Below, piece after piece: positions 9,730 through 19,300 of a stretch of DNA of 64,000 nt (positions within the stretch are counted from its first letter, which is position 1; every line of letters starts with the position of its first letter). Location: the NCBI RefSeq assembly GCF_025860405.1, contig NZ_CP063787.1, positions 1 through 64,000 of the forward strand. The letters run 5' to 3'. The position numbers and the translations under genes are program-made. Below the pieces are notes generated by a model. That model was not told where the DNA came from. It worked only from the letters and a program-made list of their open reading frames with translations, and did no database searches. This DNA is from Tolypothrix sp. PCC 7712. GTDB lineage: Bacteria > Cyanobacteriota > Cyanobacteriia > Cyanobacteriales > Nostocaceae.

Positions 9730-11580
9730 GTTACTAACACAAAACTGTTGTGGGATGGAAGGTTTTGGACATTGGTCAATTTCGGTGAGACAACCACAAC
9801 ACTCTTGCCGGAGATTGGGCAACCAATGCAATTGCCAACAGGCTTTTTTCTTCAGTTACTTGAGACTGGAGCTATCAACATCAGTGCAGCATCCACTACA
9901 CAGACAGATTCAGCACAAGTGCGTTCAGTAATGGATGCGGCTAGTCCTGCCCATCTTAAAGAAGCCAACCGCAGATTTCATTTAGTTCAAGCGTATCTTG
10001 AACACCAGCCAGATGTATATAAAGACATTGCCCTTCGCACCTTGAGGCGCTGGGTCAAGCAGTTCCGTGAGGCGCAAGCCAACTACGGCTGCGGGTATGT
10101 TGGTTTGTTGCCAAAAATAGCCCAACGAGGCAACCGCACACCCAAAGCCCCAACAGCCACACGGGAATTACTCGATACCTTAATTACAGAATATTTTGAG
10201 ACACCCAGGCTTGCACCAGCCCTGAGCGTATATCGGTCATATTTACAAGCTTGCTCTCAACAAAACATTCAACCACTTTCTGTACGTACATTCTATCAAC
10301 GCCTCAAGCAACGCCGCTCACCCACTCAAATAGAAAAACGTCAGGGAGCAAAAGCCGCTTATCAACAACAGCCTTGGCTATGGGAGCTAACCCTGAGTAC
10401 CCCCCGACATGGAGACCGTCCCTTAGCTATTGTCCACATCGACCATACCCAGCTTGATATTGAATTACGCTGTTCAGCTACAGGGCGTAACTTAGGACGA
10501 CCTTGGCTAACTATGTTGATTGATGCTTACTCCCGCAGCATCTTAGCAGTTTATCTGACGTTTGATGCCCCAAGTTACCGCTCCTGCATGATGGGATTAC
10601 GCCTACTTGTTCAGAGATTTAGTCGCTTACCACAAGCAGTGGTAGTAGATGGAGGAAAAGAATTCAACAGCGTCTATTTTGATACTTTATTAGCACGTTA
10701 CCACTGTATTAAAAAGACTCGTCCTGGTGCTAAACCCCGGTTTGGTTCAGTAATTGAACGATTGTTTGGTACGACTAATACTGAGTTCATCTTCAACCTA
10801 CTAGGAAATACTCAAGCCAGCAAACAACCACGTCAACTGACCAAAGCTATCAACCCCAAACAACTTGCTGTTTGGACACTGGCTTCTTTGTACACCTACC
10901 TAACCCAATGGGCTTATCAGGTTTATGACCAAAACGAACACACAGCTTTGGGCATGACACCACGAGCCGCTTATGCAATGGGACTCATTGAAACAGGGGA
11001 AAGGGAACATCGCCTGATTCCTTACAATGAAGAGTTTTTGATGATGACCCGCCCTAGTACCAAATTGGGTCATGCGTTAGTGCAGCCTGGAAAGGGAATT
11101 AAAGTCAACTACCTCTATTACTGGAGTGATGCTTTTCGCAACCCGGAAGTAGAACGTACCAAAGTCAGTGTTCGTTATGACCCATTTGATATGGGGGTAG
11201 CTTACGCTTATGTCCAAGGACGTTGGGTTAAATGTATTTCTCAGTATTACAGCACCTTTTCGGGACGCTCAGAAAAAGAACTATTGCTGGCATCTCAAGA
11301 AATCAAACAATTTGGGAAGCTAACGAAAACAAGAACTTCAATCTCCGCTAAACGGCTGGCAGACTTTCTTTTCAATGCCCAAGAACATGAAGCTTTGCTA
11401 TTGCAACGATTACGTGACCTAGAGGGAAAACAGGTACTTGAAGCCATAGCCACTAAGTCTAAAGTTTTGCCGACTACAGAAACAATCATCCCCACAGAAC
11501 CAAGCCCCCCAACAGAACTAGCGACAGTGATAGAAACTGTGGAGATTTCTCGCCTGCCTGTGTTTGAGGAGTATCGTTGA
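9730..11580 (+). pseudogene. tnsB: Second TnsB-like transposase, 5' end cut by IS
   Basis: DDE transposase of a different Tn7-like lineage from the minus-strand tnsB. The frame emerges from the IS border as VTNTKLLWDGRFWTLVNFGE, close to the usual TnsB N terminus, so probably only a handful of residues and the start codon were lost. Catalytic acids are seen in VHIDHTQLD, VVVDGGKEFNS and IERLFGTTN. The C-terminal region (VRYDPFDMGVAYAY, QEHEALLLQRLRDLE) closely matches the partial TnsB at the right edge of the window. A TTG at 9748 could act as a makeshift start. Its TGA overlaps the ATG of the tnsC stub by one base. Confidence 0.85.
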
Positions 11581-11729
11581 TGGAAAACTGGCTTCATGGC
11601 AACCTGACAGTTGCAGCCAATGAAAAGCTAACCCGCTTTAAAGAATATGCAGTGTCCCACCCGCAGTTAGCCCTCTTTTGTCACTCTAGGCAGAGGAAAA
11701 GTAGAAATCAGGGTGAATCAGGGATATAA
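11580..11729 (+). pseudogene. tnsC: TnsC N-terminal stub cut by IS701-like element
   Basis: The reading frame overlaps the tnsB stop and encodes about 30 TnsC residues, ending TRFKEYAVSHPQLA. This matches LTQFKEYAVLHPQLARVD at the N terminus of the TnsC near the right end of the window. At nt 11671 the frame enters the IS701-like terminal repeat and stops about 20 codons later. The ATPase domain is absent, and the remainder of tnsC is not found beyond the IS. Confidence 0.8.
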
Positions 11730-13059
11730 AAATTGAACTGGTGAGGCTATAAATAATAGATTGAAGTTTAAAAAAACCCAAAGCTAATTGAGGAATAGGA
11801 AAAACCGTTAACCAGGGATATATCAGATTAAATAAAGTAAAAGGTTGAATAATCAAACGAAGATTGTTAAGAATGTTCTTCCAGCCATTTCCATTATCCC
11901 ACCAAGGATGTGAAACAAATTTTGACTCTCGTTGTGATGGAGACTGAAACAGTTGCTCCGAATGCAGACTAACCATTAAATAAGCACTGCAAATAATTTC
12001 CCACCATCGCTCAATATCTGGGTAGTGAGTCAGGCGAAAATCTGACCAACCTAATTCATTCTTACTTTGTTTTAACCCGTACTCGACCCAAGTTCTTAAA
12101 CCGTAAAAATTTCCAACTTCTCTTGGCGTAATGTCTGGATATTTACTCATCACATACCAAGTAGTGTTATCAGGCAAATTTTCTGGATCTGTAGTAATTT
12201 GCCAATATCTAAGTTCTCCACGTTTTCCCGGAATAATTTCTCTAATAAATCGATTTTCCCGACTCAAGTCAGAGAATACCCTTTGAAACTTCTGCCACTT
12301 TAAATATTGAATATGTTGTCGTGGAAGTATTTCTACATAATGATTTGACCGAATCGCTACTATATAGTTCAAGTTTAGTTCATCTAATACAGATATGAAA
12401 TTCTTACCACTCTCTCCATATAAGCTATCTGCAAGTACTAAGTTGAATTTAAAACCCATTGATTGTAGCTTTTTTATCAGTATTGCTGCTATTTCTGGTT
12501 TAGTGCGGTACTTATCTCCTGCCTGTAATCTTTCCCTGGGTTTATACACTTCAAACAGTAATGGAAATGTCATCCCACAGAAAACACCATATACTGTCAC
12601 TGCCACAATTCCATTATCTGTTTTTCCCAAATTTCCTATATACTGCCGTTTCACATAATCTGTCTTGCTCCCTTTCTTTTTATCCCCTGTCTCATCAATA
12701 ATTAAAATGATTGGTCTACCTTTTAGCACTTGTAAAATTAACTCTAACCTTAAGGTTCTTAACTTTTCTATATCCCAAGGTGATGTAGTTAGAAAATGAT
12801 GCAACCCTTGCTGGTTATCTAATCCTACGATTTTTGCTATTTCTGGCAATGTTTTACGTTTTAGATCAGAAATGCAGCCTACATGGAGATATTTAAAAGC
12901 CTCGAAACTCCTAACATCTGGAAACAGACTTTTATACCACTGGCAATATTCGTCCACAAATTTGACTGTTGGTGCGGCTGGACGGGGCTGTACCATGCTC
13001 TGTGTCTTGGTTCTAGCATTTTTACCTTATTATACTACTGCCAGAGTGACAAAACAGGG
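11671..13059 (-). mobile_element. IS701-like insertion sequence
   Basis: A 1.39-kb element with one transposase gene. The terminal inverted repeats are CCCTcTTTTGTCACTCTaGGCAG on the left and its near-complement CTGCCAGAGTGACAAAACAGGG on the right. Flanking tetranucleotides are TTAG (left) and TTAA (right). Both fit the YTAR target preference I associate with IS701, but they are not identical, so this copy is not in its original insertion context. Confidence 0.85.
11686..12996 (-). CDS. IS701-family transposase
   Basis: A 436-residue DDE transposase. Landmarks are IILIIDETGDKKKGSKTDYV (first D), LVLADSLYGE (second D) and a C-terminal YGLRTWVEYGLKQSKNELGW carrying the catalytic E. This is the DDE_5/IS701 pattern common in cyanobacteria. 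The frame is complete, with a hydrophobic C terminus, and the stop codon lies within the terminal repeat. Confidence 0.9.
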   Translation of the reverse strand: MVQPRPAAPTVKFVDEYCQWYKSLFPDVRSFEAFKYLHVGCISDLKRKTLPEIAKIVGLDNQQGLHHFLTTSPWDIEKLRTLRLELILQVLKGRPIILIIDETGDKKKGSKTDYVKRQYIGNLGKTDNGIVAVTVYGVFCGMTFPLLFEVYKPRERLQAGDKYRTKPEIAAILIKKLQSMGFKFNLVLADSLYGESGKNFISVLDELNLNYIVAIRSNHYVEILPRQHIQYLKWQKFQRVFSDLSRENRFIREIIPGKRGELRYWQITTDPENLPDNTTWYVMSKYPDITPREVGNFYGLRTWVEYGLKQSKNELGWSDFRLTHYPDIERWWEIICSAYLMVSLHSEQLFQSPSQRESKFVSHPWWDNGNGWKNILNNLRLIIQPFTLFNLIYPWLTVFPIPQLALGFFKLQSIIYSLTSSIFISLIHPDFYFSSA

Positions 13060-13108
13060 TTAAGAGTTGGTTAGTTGAGCAATAGCAGCACAGAGCAATA
13101 CCTACCTT

Positions 13109-13415
13109 CCCGTGTAATACATGGTTAAGCGGTAGTTTACCCGCGTATTACACGGTGCTATTCTGACTCGGACTGTGTAATACTTGGTAGTTTGTTATTT
13201 CTCACAATTTTTTCTAAATAGTCTGCCCTAGTCAAACCGTAGCATTCTGCCACAATCCCTAATGCCTTCCAGGTGTTGTCAGTTAATCTCAAGGAACGTA
13301 CTTCTCGGTAATCATCATTTTTAAGCGCGAACTTCCCCTGGATATCCCGTTTGAGCGTCATATTTCCGTGTATTACACCGTTTGATAAACTTCTATCTTC
13401 CCATGTATTACACGG
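13109..13415. promoter_or_regulatory. Five 16-bp operator-like palindromes
   Basis: Copies of consensus CCCGTGTATTACACGG at 13109-13124, 13140-13155, 13172-13187, 13365-13380 and 13400-13415, each with one to four mismatches. Start-to-start spacing within the clusters is 31, 32 and 35 bp, about three helical turns, placing sites on one face of DNA. They bracket the ribbon-helix-helix gene on both sides. Likely binding sites for that protein; a TnsB-binding role is the alternative. Confidence 0.7.
13158..13361 (-). CDS. Small ribbon-helix-helix-like DNA-binding protein
   Basis: A 67-residue protein. The segment VRSLRLTDNTWKALGIVAECYGLTRADYLEKIVRN has the strand-helix-helix spacing of a CopG/Arc-type ribbon-helix-helix repressor. 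Two palindromic sites lie upstream of the start and three at or beyond the 3' end, one overlapping the last codons, which fits an autoregulator bound to its own palindromes. It sits between the IS701-like element and the right end of the composite transposon, so it may be transposon cargo or a regulator of transposition. Its exact function is unknown. Confidence 0.6.
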   Translation of the reverse strand: MTLKRDIQGKFALKNDDYREVRSLRLTDNTWKALGIVAECYGLTRADYLEKIVRNNKLPSITQSESE

Positions 13416-13491
13416 AAAAGCGAGTGATAGTTTTCATTTTATTACTCAGATATGTTTTATGAACTATATCTTGGCAGCCTATATGGTGAAG

Positions 13492-13519
13492 AATAAAGTG
13501 GCAGTTGTTGCCACTTTAT
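13492..13519. repeat. Right-end hairpin of the composite transposon
   Basis: Inverted repeat ATAAAGTGGCA-GTTGT-TGCCACTTTAT with 11-bp perfect arms, directly followed by the CCTTC that also precedes the left end. The ATAAAGT core is shared with the three left-end repeats, tying both ends to one element, but the tip does not mirror the left TGTACG tip. Confidence 0.6.
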
Positions 13520-13520
13520 C

Positions 13521-14510
13521 CTTCAAGTAACACTTAAACCTTTATGGCAAAAAGAAAATACAACCTTAGCTCAATTAGTCACCAACAGCCGCGAGTCAAT
13601 AGGCGTTAGAGGTCGGGGAATTAAAGTTACTCACAACCCCAATCCAGCTCAAGTTAAACAACGCTTTCAACGACTTCACGAATTATTAATTAATCCCATT
13701 GCTGACTTGCTACCAAAAAATCCTGATGACCGTGTAACATTTATACCCCAATCATCTTTATTTCTTGTTCCCTTCGCTGCTTTACAAGATAAGCAAGGTA
13801 AATATTTAATTGAAAAACACACTATCCTCACTGCACCATCAATTCAAGTATTAGATTTAACTCACAAACAACGGCAGAAAGTTTCTGGTAATCAAGCCCT
13901 AGTTATGGGTAATCCGATCATGCCTAGCGTTCCCCCTAAAATTGGCGAAGCACCGCAACAATTACAAAATCTACCTGGTGCGGAAACGGAAGCTAAACAA
14001 ATAGCGCAACTGTTAAACACCAAAGCCATCACAGGTAAAGATGCAACCAAAGCCGCATTTATTCAAAAATTACCGCAAGCGAGATTTATTCATCTAGCTA
14101 CCCACGGCTTACTTGATGATTTTAAAGGTTTAGGTGTCCCCGGTGCGGTAGCTCTCGCCCCTGATGGTAAAGATAACGGCTTGCTGACTGGCAATGAAAT
14201 TTTAGATTTAACCATCAACGCCGAATTAGTTGTATTAAGTGCTTGCGATACCGCCCAAGGTAAACTCACCGGCGATGGTGTCATTGGTTTATCTCGCGCC
14301 TTAATTTCTGTCGGTGCGCCCAGTGTGATTGTCACACTATGGTCAATTCCCGATAGTCCTTCGGCATTATTAATGGAGGAGTTTTACCGCCAGTTACAGA
14401 AAAATCCAGATAAAGCACAAGCACTGCGTCAAGCGATGTTGGTAACGATGAAACAGCATCCTCATCCTAGCGCTTGGGCTGCATTTACTTTGATTGGGGA
14501 AGCTGAGTGA
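13521..14510 (+). pseudogene. CHAT peptidase, 3' part of split CHAT-TPR gene
   Basis: C-terminal CHAT (caspase-like, HetF-associated) region continuing the gene interrupted at 2.28 kb. The frame reads from the junction QVTLKPLWQKENTTLAQLV through FIPQSSLFLVPFAALQD and PGAETEAKQIAQLL. The catalytic pair is visible: His in HLATHGLL and Cys in VVLSACDTAQG, followed by GAPSVIVTLWSIPD and WAAFTLIGEAE. No start codon of its own is obvious near the junction; a TTG at 13707 is possible. Separated from the TPR receptor part, it is unlikely to act normally. Confidence 0.88.
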
Positions 14511-14923
14511 GAACTCCAGTTATTTGGTGTCGCCAGCTAACGACGTTTTTGCGATCGCTATATCCTGACAGTGTTTGTCAATATTCACAGCATAGTGTTG
14601 GAGACACTGTGGCGATCGCACTGTGAAAACTCAAGCCAATAAAAACACTTTAAGAATTATTGGATTTCCCAGCATTCATATCAGCTAACGCTTGTGGAAA
14701 ATTTTCCATAAGCGTTTAAAAGAATAATTTTGTAATGTATGCGAAAATATCTTGCCAAAACGTTTATCCCAAAAATTATTGATAACTGGCGCTGATGCGA
14801 TCGCCTTTTTACCCTCAATTGCAAATCTTGGCTTAATCAACCCACATCAGCGCCATGTTTTCCAATACTTGTGGAATTTTGTATTCTTCAATAATATGCA
14901 CTGCAAAATTACACAAGAGAACT
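14511..14923. other. Intergenic region with HIP1 sites
   Basis: About 410 bp between the CHAT fragment and the AIPR-like gene. Two GCGATCGC octamers flank a stretch with CACAG/CTGTG inverted motifs. An ORF starting with TTG overlaps the next gene in another frame and looks spurious. No RNA gene or convincing promoter recognised. Confidence 0.4.
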
Positions 14924-16126
14924 ATGCCAAAAAATTGGGCATTAAAAGTAGATCAGTATTTCAATGCAAATTCTAACTGCATTGTCGCTACCGCCCATGT
15001 AGACACCTTTCCCACTGACCTTCCATTAGAGCCAAATATCAGAGAACCTAACCGCAAAAGTTCCACTTACAGACAAATCTACGACTCATTGACCACTGAA
15101 CCCGAAAAATTCTTTGAGCGGCATAGCGGAATCGTGCTGTGTGCAAATAAGGTTAAGCCTAACAGTAAAAAGACACAGCTAGAGTTAGAAATCCTTGAGG
15201 CACAAGAAGGTGGTAGCGATGGCATTATTAACGGGGGGCATACAGTTTTGGCTTTTCAACAGGCCAGAGGCTACAACTTTGACCTCTCCAAAGCCAGGGT
15301 TAAAGTTACTATTCATATTGGGCTAAGTGAGGATGAAGCCAAAGATATCGCTTTAGCATCCAATACATCTGCCCCAGTGGATGCGCGCTCAAAGGTAAAC
15401 GCTAGGGGTGATTATAAATTCATCAAACAATTTCTAGCGCAACTAGAGCGTGACCAAGAAACCAAATTCCGCATCGCCTATTACCAAAACCAAAGCGGTG
15501 CGCCCAAAAGTCCCCAGTGCAACGTCAACCATTTAATTAAGCTGATGAACTGCCTGGATAGAAACAAATACAACCCAGACGCTAAGAGCAGAACCAAACA
15601 CCCACCTGTGAGCAATACACCTTCATTGAGTGAAGCGGAAAGACAAAGACTATCGAAATTACTGCCGCTACTGCCAAAAGCATTGTGGATTGAACAACAA
15701 TTGTTTAAGACTATTGAGGAACATATCACCAAGCCAAGAAAGAAAGGAATCATTGACTTAGCCTCAATTGACCCACGCAAGAATACGCTCTTGCCCGATA
15801 GCCGATATTCTTTTGGGTTTAGCGCACCTGCTGATATTGCTATGCCCATTGTTGCTGCTTATCGAGTGTTTTTGGACGAACAGTACAATTGGATTATTCC
15901 TTTTGATGAGTTCGCTCTTGATTTTCTGCAACATCTGTGGATTAACTATTACAGGAAATACTTGGTGTCAGAAAAATTAGCCGGGAATACAGTTGGGACT
16001 AAAATCTGCCGCAATCCGGTAATTTGGGATAACCTTTATGTTTCAGCGCAAAGTTACTTGAATCAGCAGTTGATCAAGATGGTTGGCTCAAACACCAAGC
16101 GCGAAGATTTGAAACTAGTGAATTGA
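14924..16126 (+). CDS. AIPR-like (abortive-infection phage resistance) protein
   Basis: A 400-residue protein starting MPKNWALKVDQYF; this ATG has a purine-rich leader (AAGAGA) and fits the conserved region better than an ATG 69 nt upstream. The signature GGSDGIINGGHTVLAFQQAR resembles the IINGxQT block of AIPR-family proteins. It is preceded by FFERHSGIVLCANKV and followed by HIGLSEDEAKDIALASNTS, which fits the family pattern of a helix after the strand. AIPR proteins are linked to phage defence, with an uncertain mechanism. It stands alone between transposon debris and a CHAT-TPR gene. The family call rests on these motifs only. Confidence 0.6.
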   Translation: MPKNWALKVDQYFNANSNCIVATAHVDTFPTDLPLEPNIREPNRKSSTYRQIYDSLTTEPEKFFERHSGIVLCANKVKPNSKKTQLELEILEAQEGGSDGIINGGHTVLAFQQARGYNFDLSKARVKVTIHIGLSEDEAKDIALASNTSAPVDARSKVNARGDYKFIKQFLAQLERDQETKFRIAYYQNQSGAPKSPQCNVNHLIKLMNCLDRNKYNPDAKSRTKHPPVSNTPSLSEAERQRLSKLLPLLPKALWIEQQLFKTIEEHITKPRKKGIIDLASIDPRKNTLLPDSRYSFGFSAPADIAMPIVAAYRVFLDEQYNWIIPFDEFALDFLQHLWINYYRKYLVSEKLAGNTVGTKICRNPVIWDNLYVSAQSYLNQQLIKMVGSNTKREDLKLVN

Positions 16127-16389
16127 TTACTATGGTGGAAAGCGTATTGTTAGACTTCGATTGCAAAATGCGCTTTCCAAAAAAGCATCACTTCAATGCA
16201 AATTTCATAATTATGAGAATTTTTATTATGGGATGGAGTAGGAGTAAGCAAAAAGTAAGCAGTAAGTTGTGTTAACTGCTCAAAAGCCTTATTAATCAAA
16301 AGTCTCTGCAGGCATTATTTCGCACCTTTCTTGCCCGGTCGCGGCTCAGTAATGGCTAAGATAAGAAAGAAAAGAGACTTAGCTAATAG

Positions 16390-19300
16390 TTACAAACCAT
16401 TGCCAATCAAAATAAAAGGTGCCCAGTAGTATGGGTGTGAAAAATTACGTTCGATTTGGTTGGTTCTGGGAGTTACCCCTGGTTTAGGTTGAGGAACAAT
16501 CCCACCGCGTGGATCGGCAAGATTTCTTTTGTTGGAGTCTTTACTATGCAGTAAGCTGAGTTGGGCTTGACGCAAAGCTTCTGCTTTTGTTATGGGTTTC
16601 TCGGTTGTGCCCTTCGCTAAGTTACTGTAGAAATTCTTCATCAACTCGCTAGTGCTTTGATCATCGACAAGCCACAGGGAAGCCATGACTGCTTTAGCAC
16701 CGCGATTTAAGAAGTAGTAAGATATACTCGAAATCTCCACACCGTCTTGCATAGCGTCACCGAGGGCTGTTTGGCAAGCACTCAGTACTACTAAATGCAC
16801 ATCACCTAAGTTTGGTAAGTTTCTAACATCATCAACAGTAAATTTTTCACCCGTTCCCAAGAGGATGAACGAAGCTAAAAAGTTATTGGGTACAAATTGA
16901 CCGTGAGTAGCAATGTGTAAAATTTTGCGCCCATTCAAGCGATCGCGCAACGCTGTGCGGTTAAAATCTTGGTTGAGAAACTCTAAACCCGGAAAAATCC
17001 CTTTGCTATTCTTGCTGTTTGTTTTGACTATTGCTTGCAATTCGGTTGGCACATTTGGTAAGGGAGGAAAGCCAGCAACAGCATTTGATAATCCTAAAGC
17101 TAAAACCGGGTTATTTTGTGTGCCGATGGGTAGGCGATCGCTTGTATCTGTTAACTCCGCAGATAGCACAGTGGAAATGTTGTAATTTTCCACCAAATAT
17201 TTTTTACCATCATACAAAGCACTCATAGGAATATAGCGGGTTACGCTGTCAAGGGCAAACACTAAATTTTGCACTTTATTTGCTTTTAATTCCTCTTCTA
17301 CAGGTTTAATTAGCAAATCATAAAGTTGTTTCCCTGTCGCTTGAACTTCGCCAATATCAGAGAATTGATTATCAATTAACTGCCGAAATCTTAAAACTGT
17401 TTTACCTAATTGAAGTTGCCCTGTATTAGGGACTTCAACACTTTTCACCACGCCTCCCGCAGAAATCCAAAGTATCCAAATTTTTTCTGGCAGCACAAAA
17501 GGATAAATTAGAACTGTGTTTGGTTGTGCTTCCACAATTTTTTGTGCGTAACTCAGTCTTCTTGGATCGAAGAAAGCATCATCTTTCCCTTTACGTTCTC
17601 GAATTGCGACGATAAAGCTATCAGTAGCTTGATTATATTGGCGATTTAAAGTTTCCAGTTGAGCATTTAGTTCATTAAGCTGACTACAATTAGTTTTTTT
17701 GCAATCGTAAATTTTCTGACCGAATGCTATTAAACTACCATACTTATCAATCAGTTTTTGTTCTTCAGAACTTAAGCCAATTTTTTGATTCTCACCTCTA
17801 GTATTAGTATCTTTACTAAAATCTCGAATTTCTTGGATTTTTAATAACTCTAATACTTGCTGGGCTTCTAGGATTCTTCCTTGGGATAACAATAAATCTG
17901 CTAAACGGCGGTAATTACCTACAACTTTGTTCGTGTATGCTTCTTGTTCTTTATGTGTTAATTCTCGTAAACCTTGGCGAATCTCTTCTGTAATGTTAAC
18001 AGCTTCTTTATAGAAGACAATAGCTACTTCAGGTCTTTTCTGTTTTTCTAGTAAAGCACCAATATTGATCAAAACTTCCTTTACACCTGGATGATTGTTT
18101 ATTTGTCTAAAAAGGGATAAGGATTTTTCGTAAGCCTCTAAAGCTTGAGCATAATTTCCCATTTCCGTATGAACTAAACCTATGTTATTAAAAGTAAAAC
18201 CTTGAACATCATATTCTCCTGTAATAACACCAACCTCAGCAGCTTGTTCATAGGTATCTAGGGCTTGGGAATATTTCCCAGTTTTTAAATAAATATCTCC
18301 AATATAATTAAATATATTTGCTTTTTCTACATCACCTCCCATTGACAAAGCTTCTTGAAGTACTGGTAGCGCTTTATCATACTGTCCCATTTCTTTATAC
18401 ACTAATCCTAGTTTACTAAGACCCATACATCGACAAAATTCGTCTTTTTCCGCTAACACTAGAGTTGTTTTAATTATTTCTAAAGCCTTATCATACTGGC
18501 CTAATTCGCTATAAACGAAACCAAGGTCTATAGAAAAAAATAATTCATTATGCCTATCACCATATGTTCTGGACATTTCTATAGCTTGTCGCAGAAAATC
18601 TAAGGCTTGAGAATATTGACCTAAGTTACGATAAGACCAACCAACACCATGCAGAATCATGTGTGTTCCAAAGCATTCATTAAATTTAGGACTACCAAGT
18701 TCTTTGGCTATAAACAAGTTCAGTTTTGAGATATCCAAAATTTCTTGCCATGAAATTTTTCCTGTTCTTAGACGTTCCTCAATTTCAGAGTCCCGTGCTA
18801 CACCACAACCAGCAGCTAGTCCCCACATCTTCTTAATATGTTTTCGCATAACTGCCATTAGGAAATTTTCGCCTTTACCATCTCCTGCTTTTCTCAAGCT
18901 TTGCAGCTTTTGACGAAATAGTTCTTCTACTTTTTGATATTTACCTATTTTAAAGTAAGCATCTCCTATGTAGCCCAAAGTTTCAGCAATGCGAGATTTG
19001 TAGCCTAGTTTTTCGTAAAGTACCCAAGCTTGTTGATGGAATTCAAGTGCTTTAGTATATTCTTCGGTGAGGAAATAAATACTACCAATTTTATTAAGAG
19101 TATCAGCTTCGCCAATGCGATCACCTTTTTCTCTTTGCATCTTTAAAGTTTGATAGAGTAGCTGCAAGTCCTTCTCTACTTTTTGCCGTAATTCAGCACG
19201 CTCAGAATCTTCGTTAAAAATCCCGGCAATCTGAAACCTAGCTGAATGAAATTGCTGTGAAGCAACTGGGTGCAATTGCAAATGATTCTGTTTGTTCTTT

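Larger units (their letters stand above)
2281..13519. mobile_element. Rearranged Tn7-like composite transposon
   Basis: Foreign block interrupting a CHAT-TPR gene. CCTTC is present immediately before it (2276-2280) and after it (13520-13524), the 5-bp direct repeat length typical of Tn7-like elements. The left tip reads TGTACGTTT and is followed by three AATAAAGTC-type repeats; the right tip has two ATAAAGT motifs in opposite orientations. Inside are tnsA-tnsB-tnsC-tniQ on the minus strand, an ISKra4-like element, a second truncated tnsB/tnsC on the plus strand, an IS701-like element and a ribbon-helix-helix gene. Removing the block with one CCTTC would leave the host gene out of frame, whereas a 3-bp TCC overlap would restore FLQVTLKPLW. 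The exact ends are therefore uncertain. Confidence 0.75.

Noticed and set aside
2281..13519. CRISPR-associated transposon (CAST)
   Set aside because: No cas12k, Cascade gene, CRISPR repeat or tracr-like region is present, so RNA-guided transposition cannot be claimed.
13520..13537. Right tip at GTAACA (13532), mirroring the left TGTACG tip
   Set aside because: It would place QVTL inside the transposon although these residues fit the CHAT family, and the flanking five bases would not match the left flank.
14752..14976. Small ORF starting with TTG before the AIPR-like gene
   Set aside because: It overlaps the AIPR coding start in another frame, has no ribosome-binding sequence and no recognisable family.
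15481..15849. 122-aa minus-strand ORF
   Set aside because: Antisense to the AIPR-like gene, with no motif of its own.
16137..16178. Inverted repeat GGAAAGCGTATT / AATGCGCTTTCC as a terminator
   Set aside because: The arms have a mismatch, the loop is long and no T-run follows; too weak to list as a feature.
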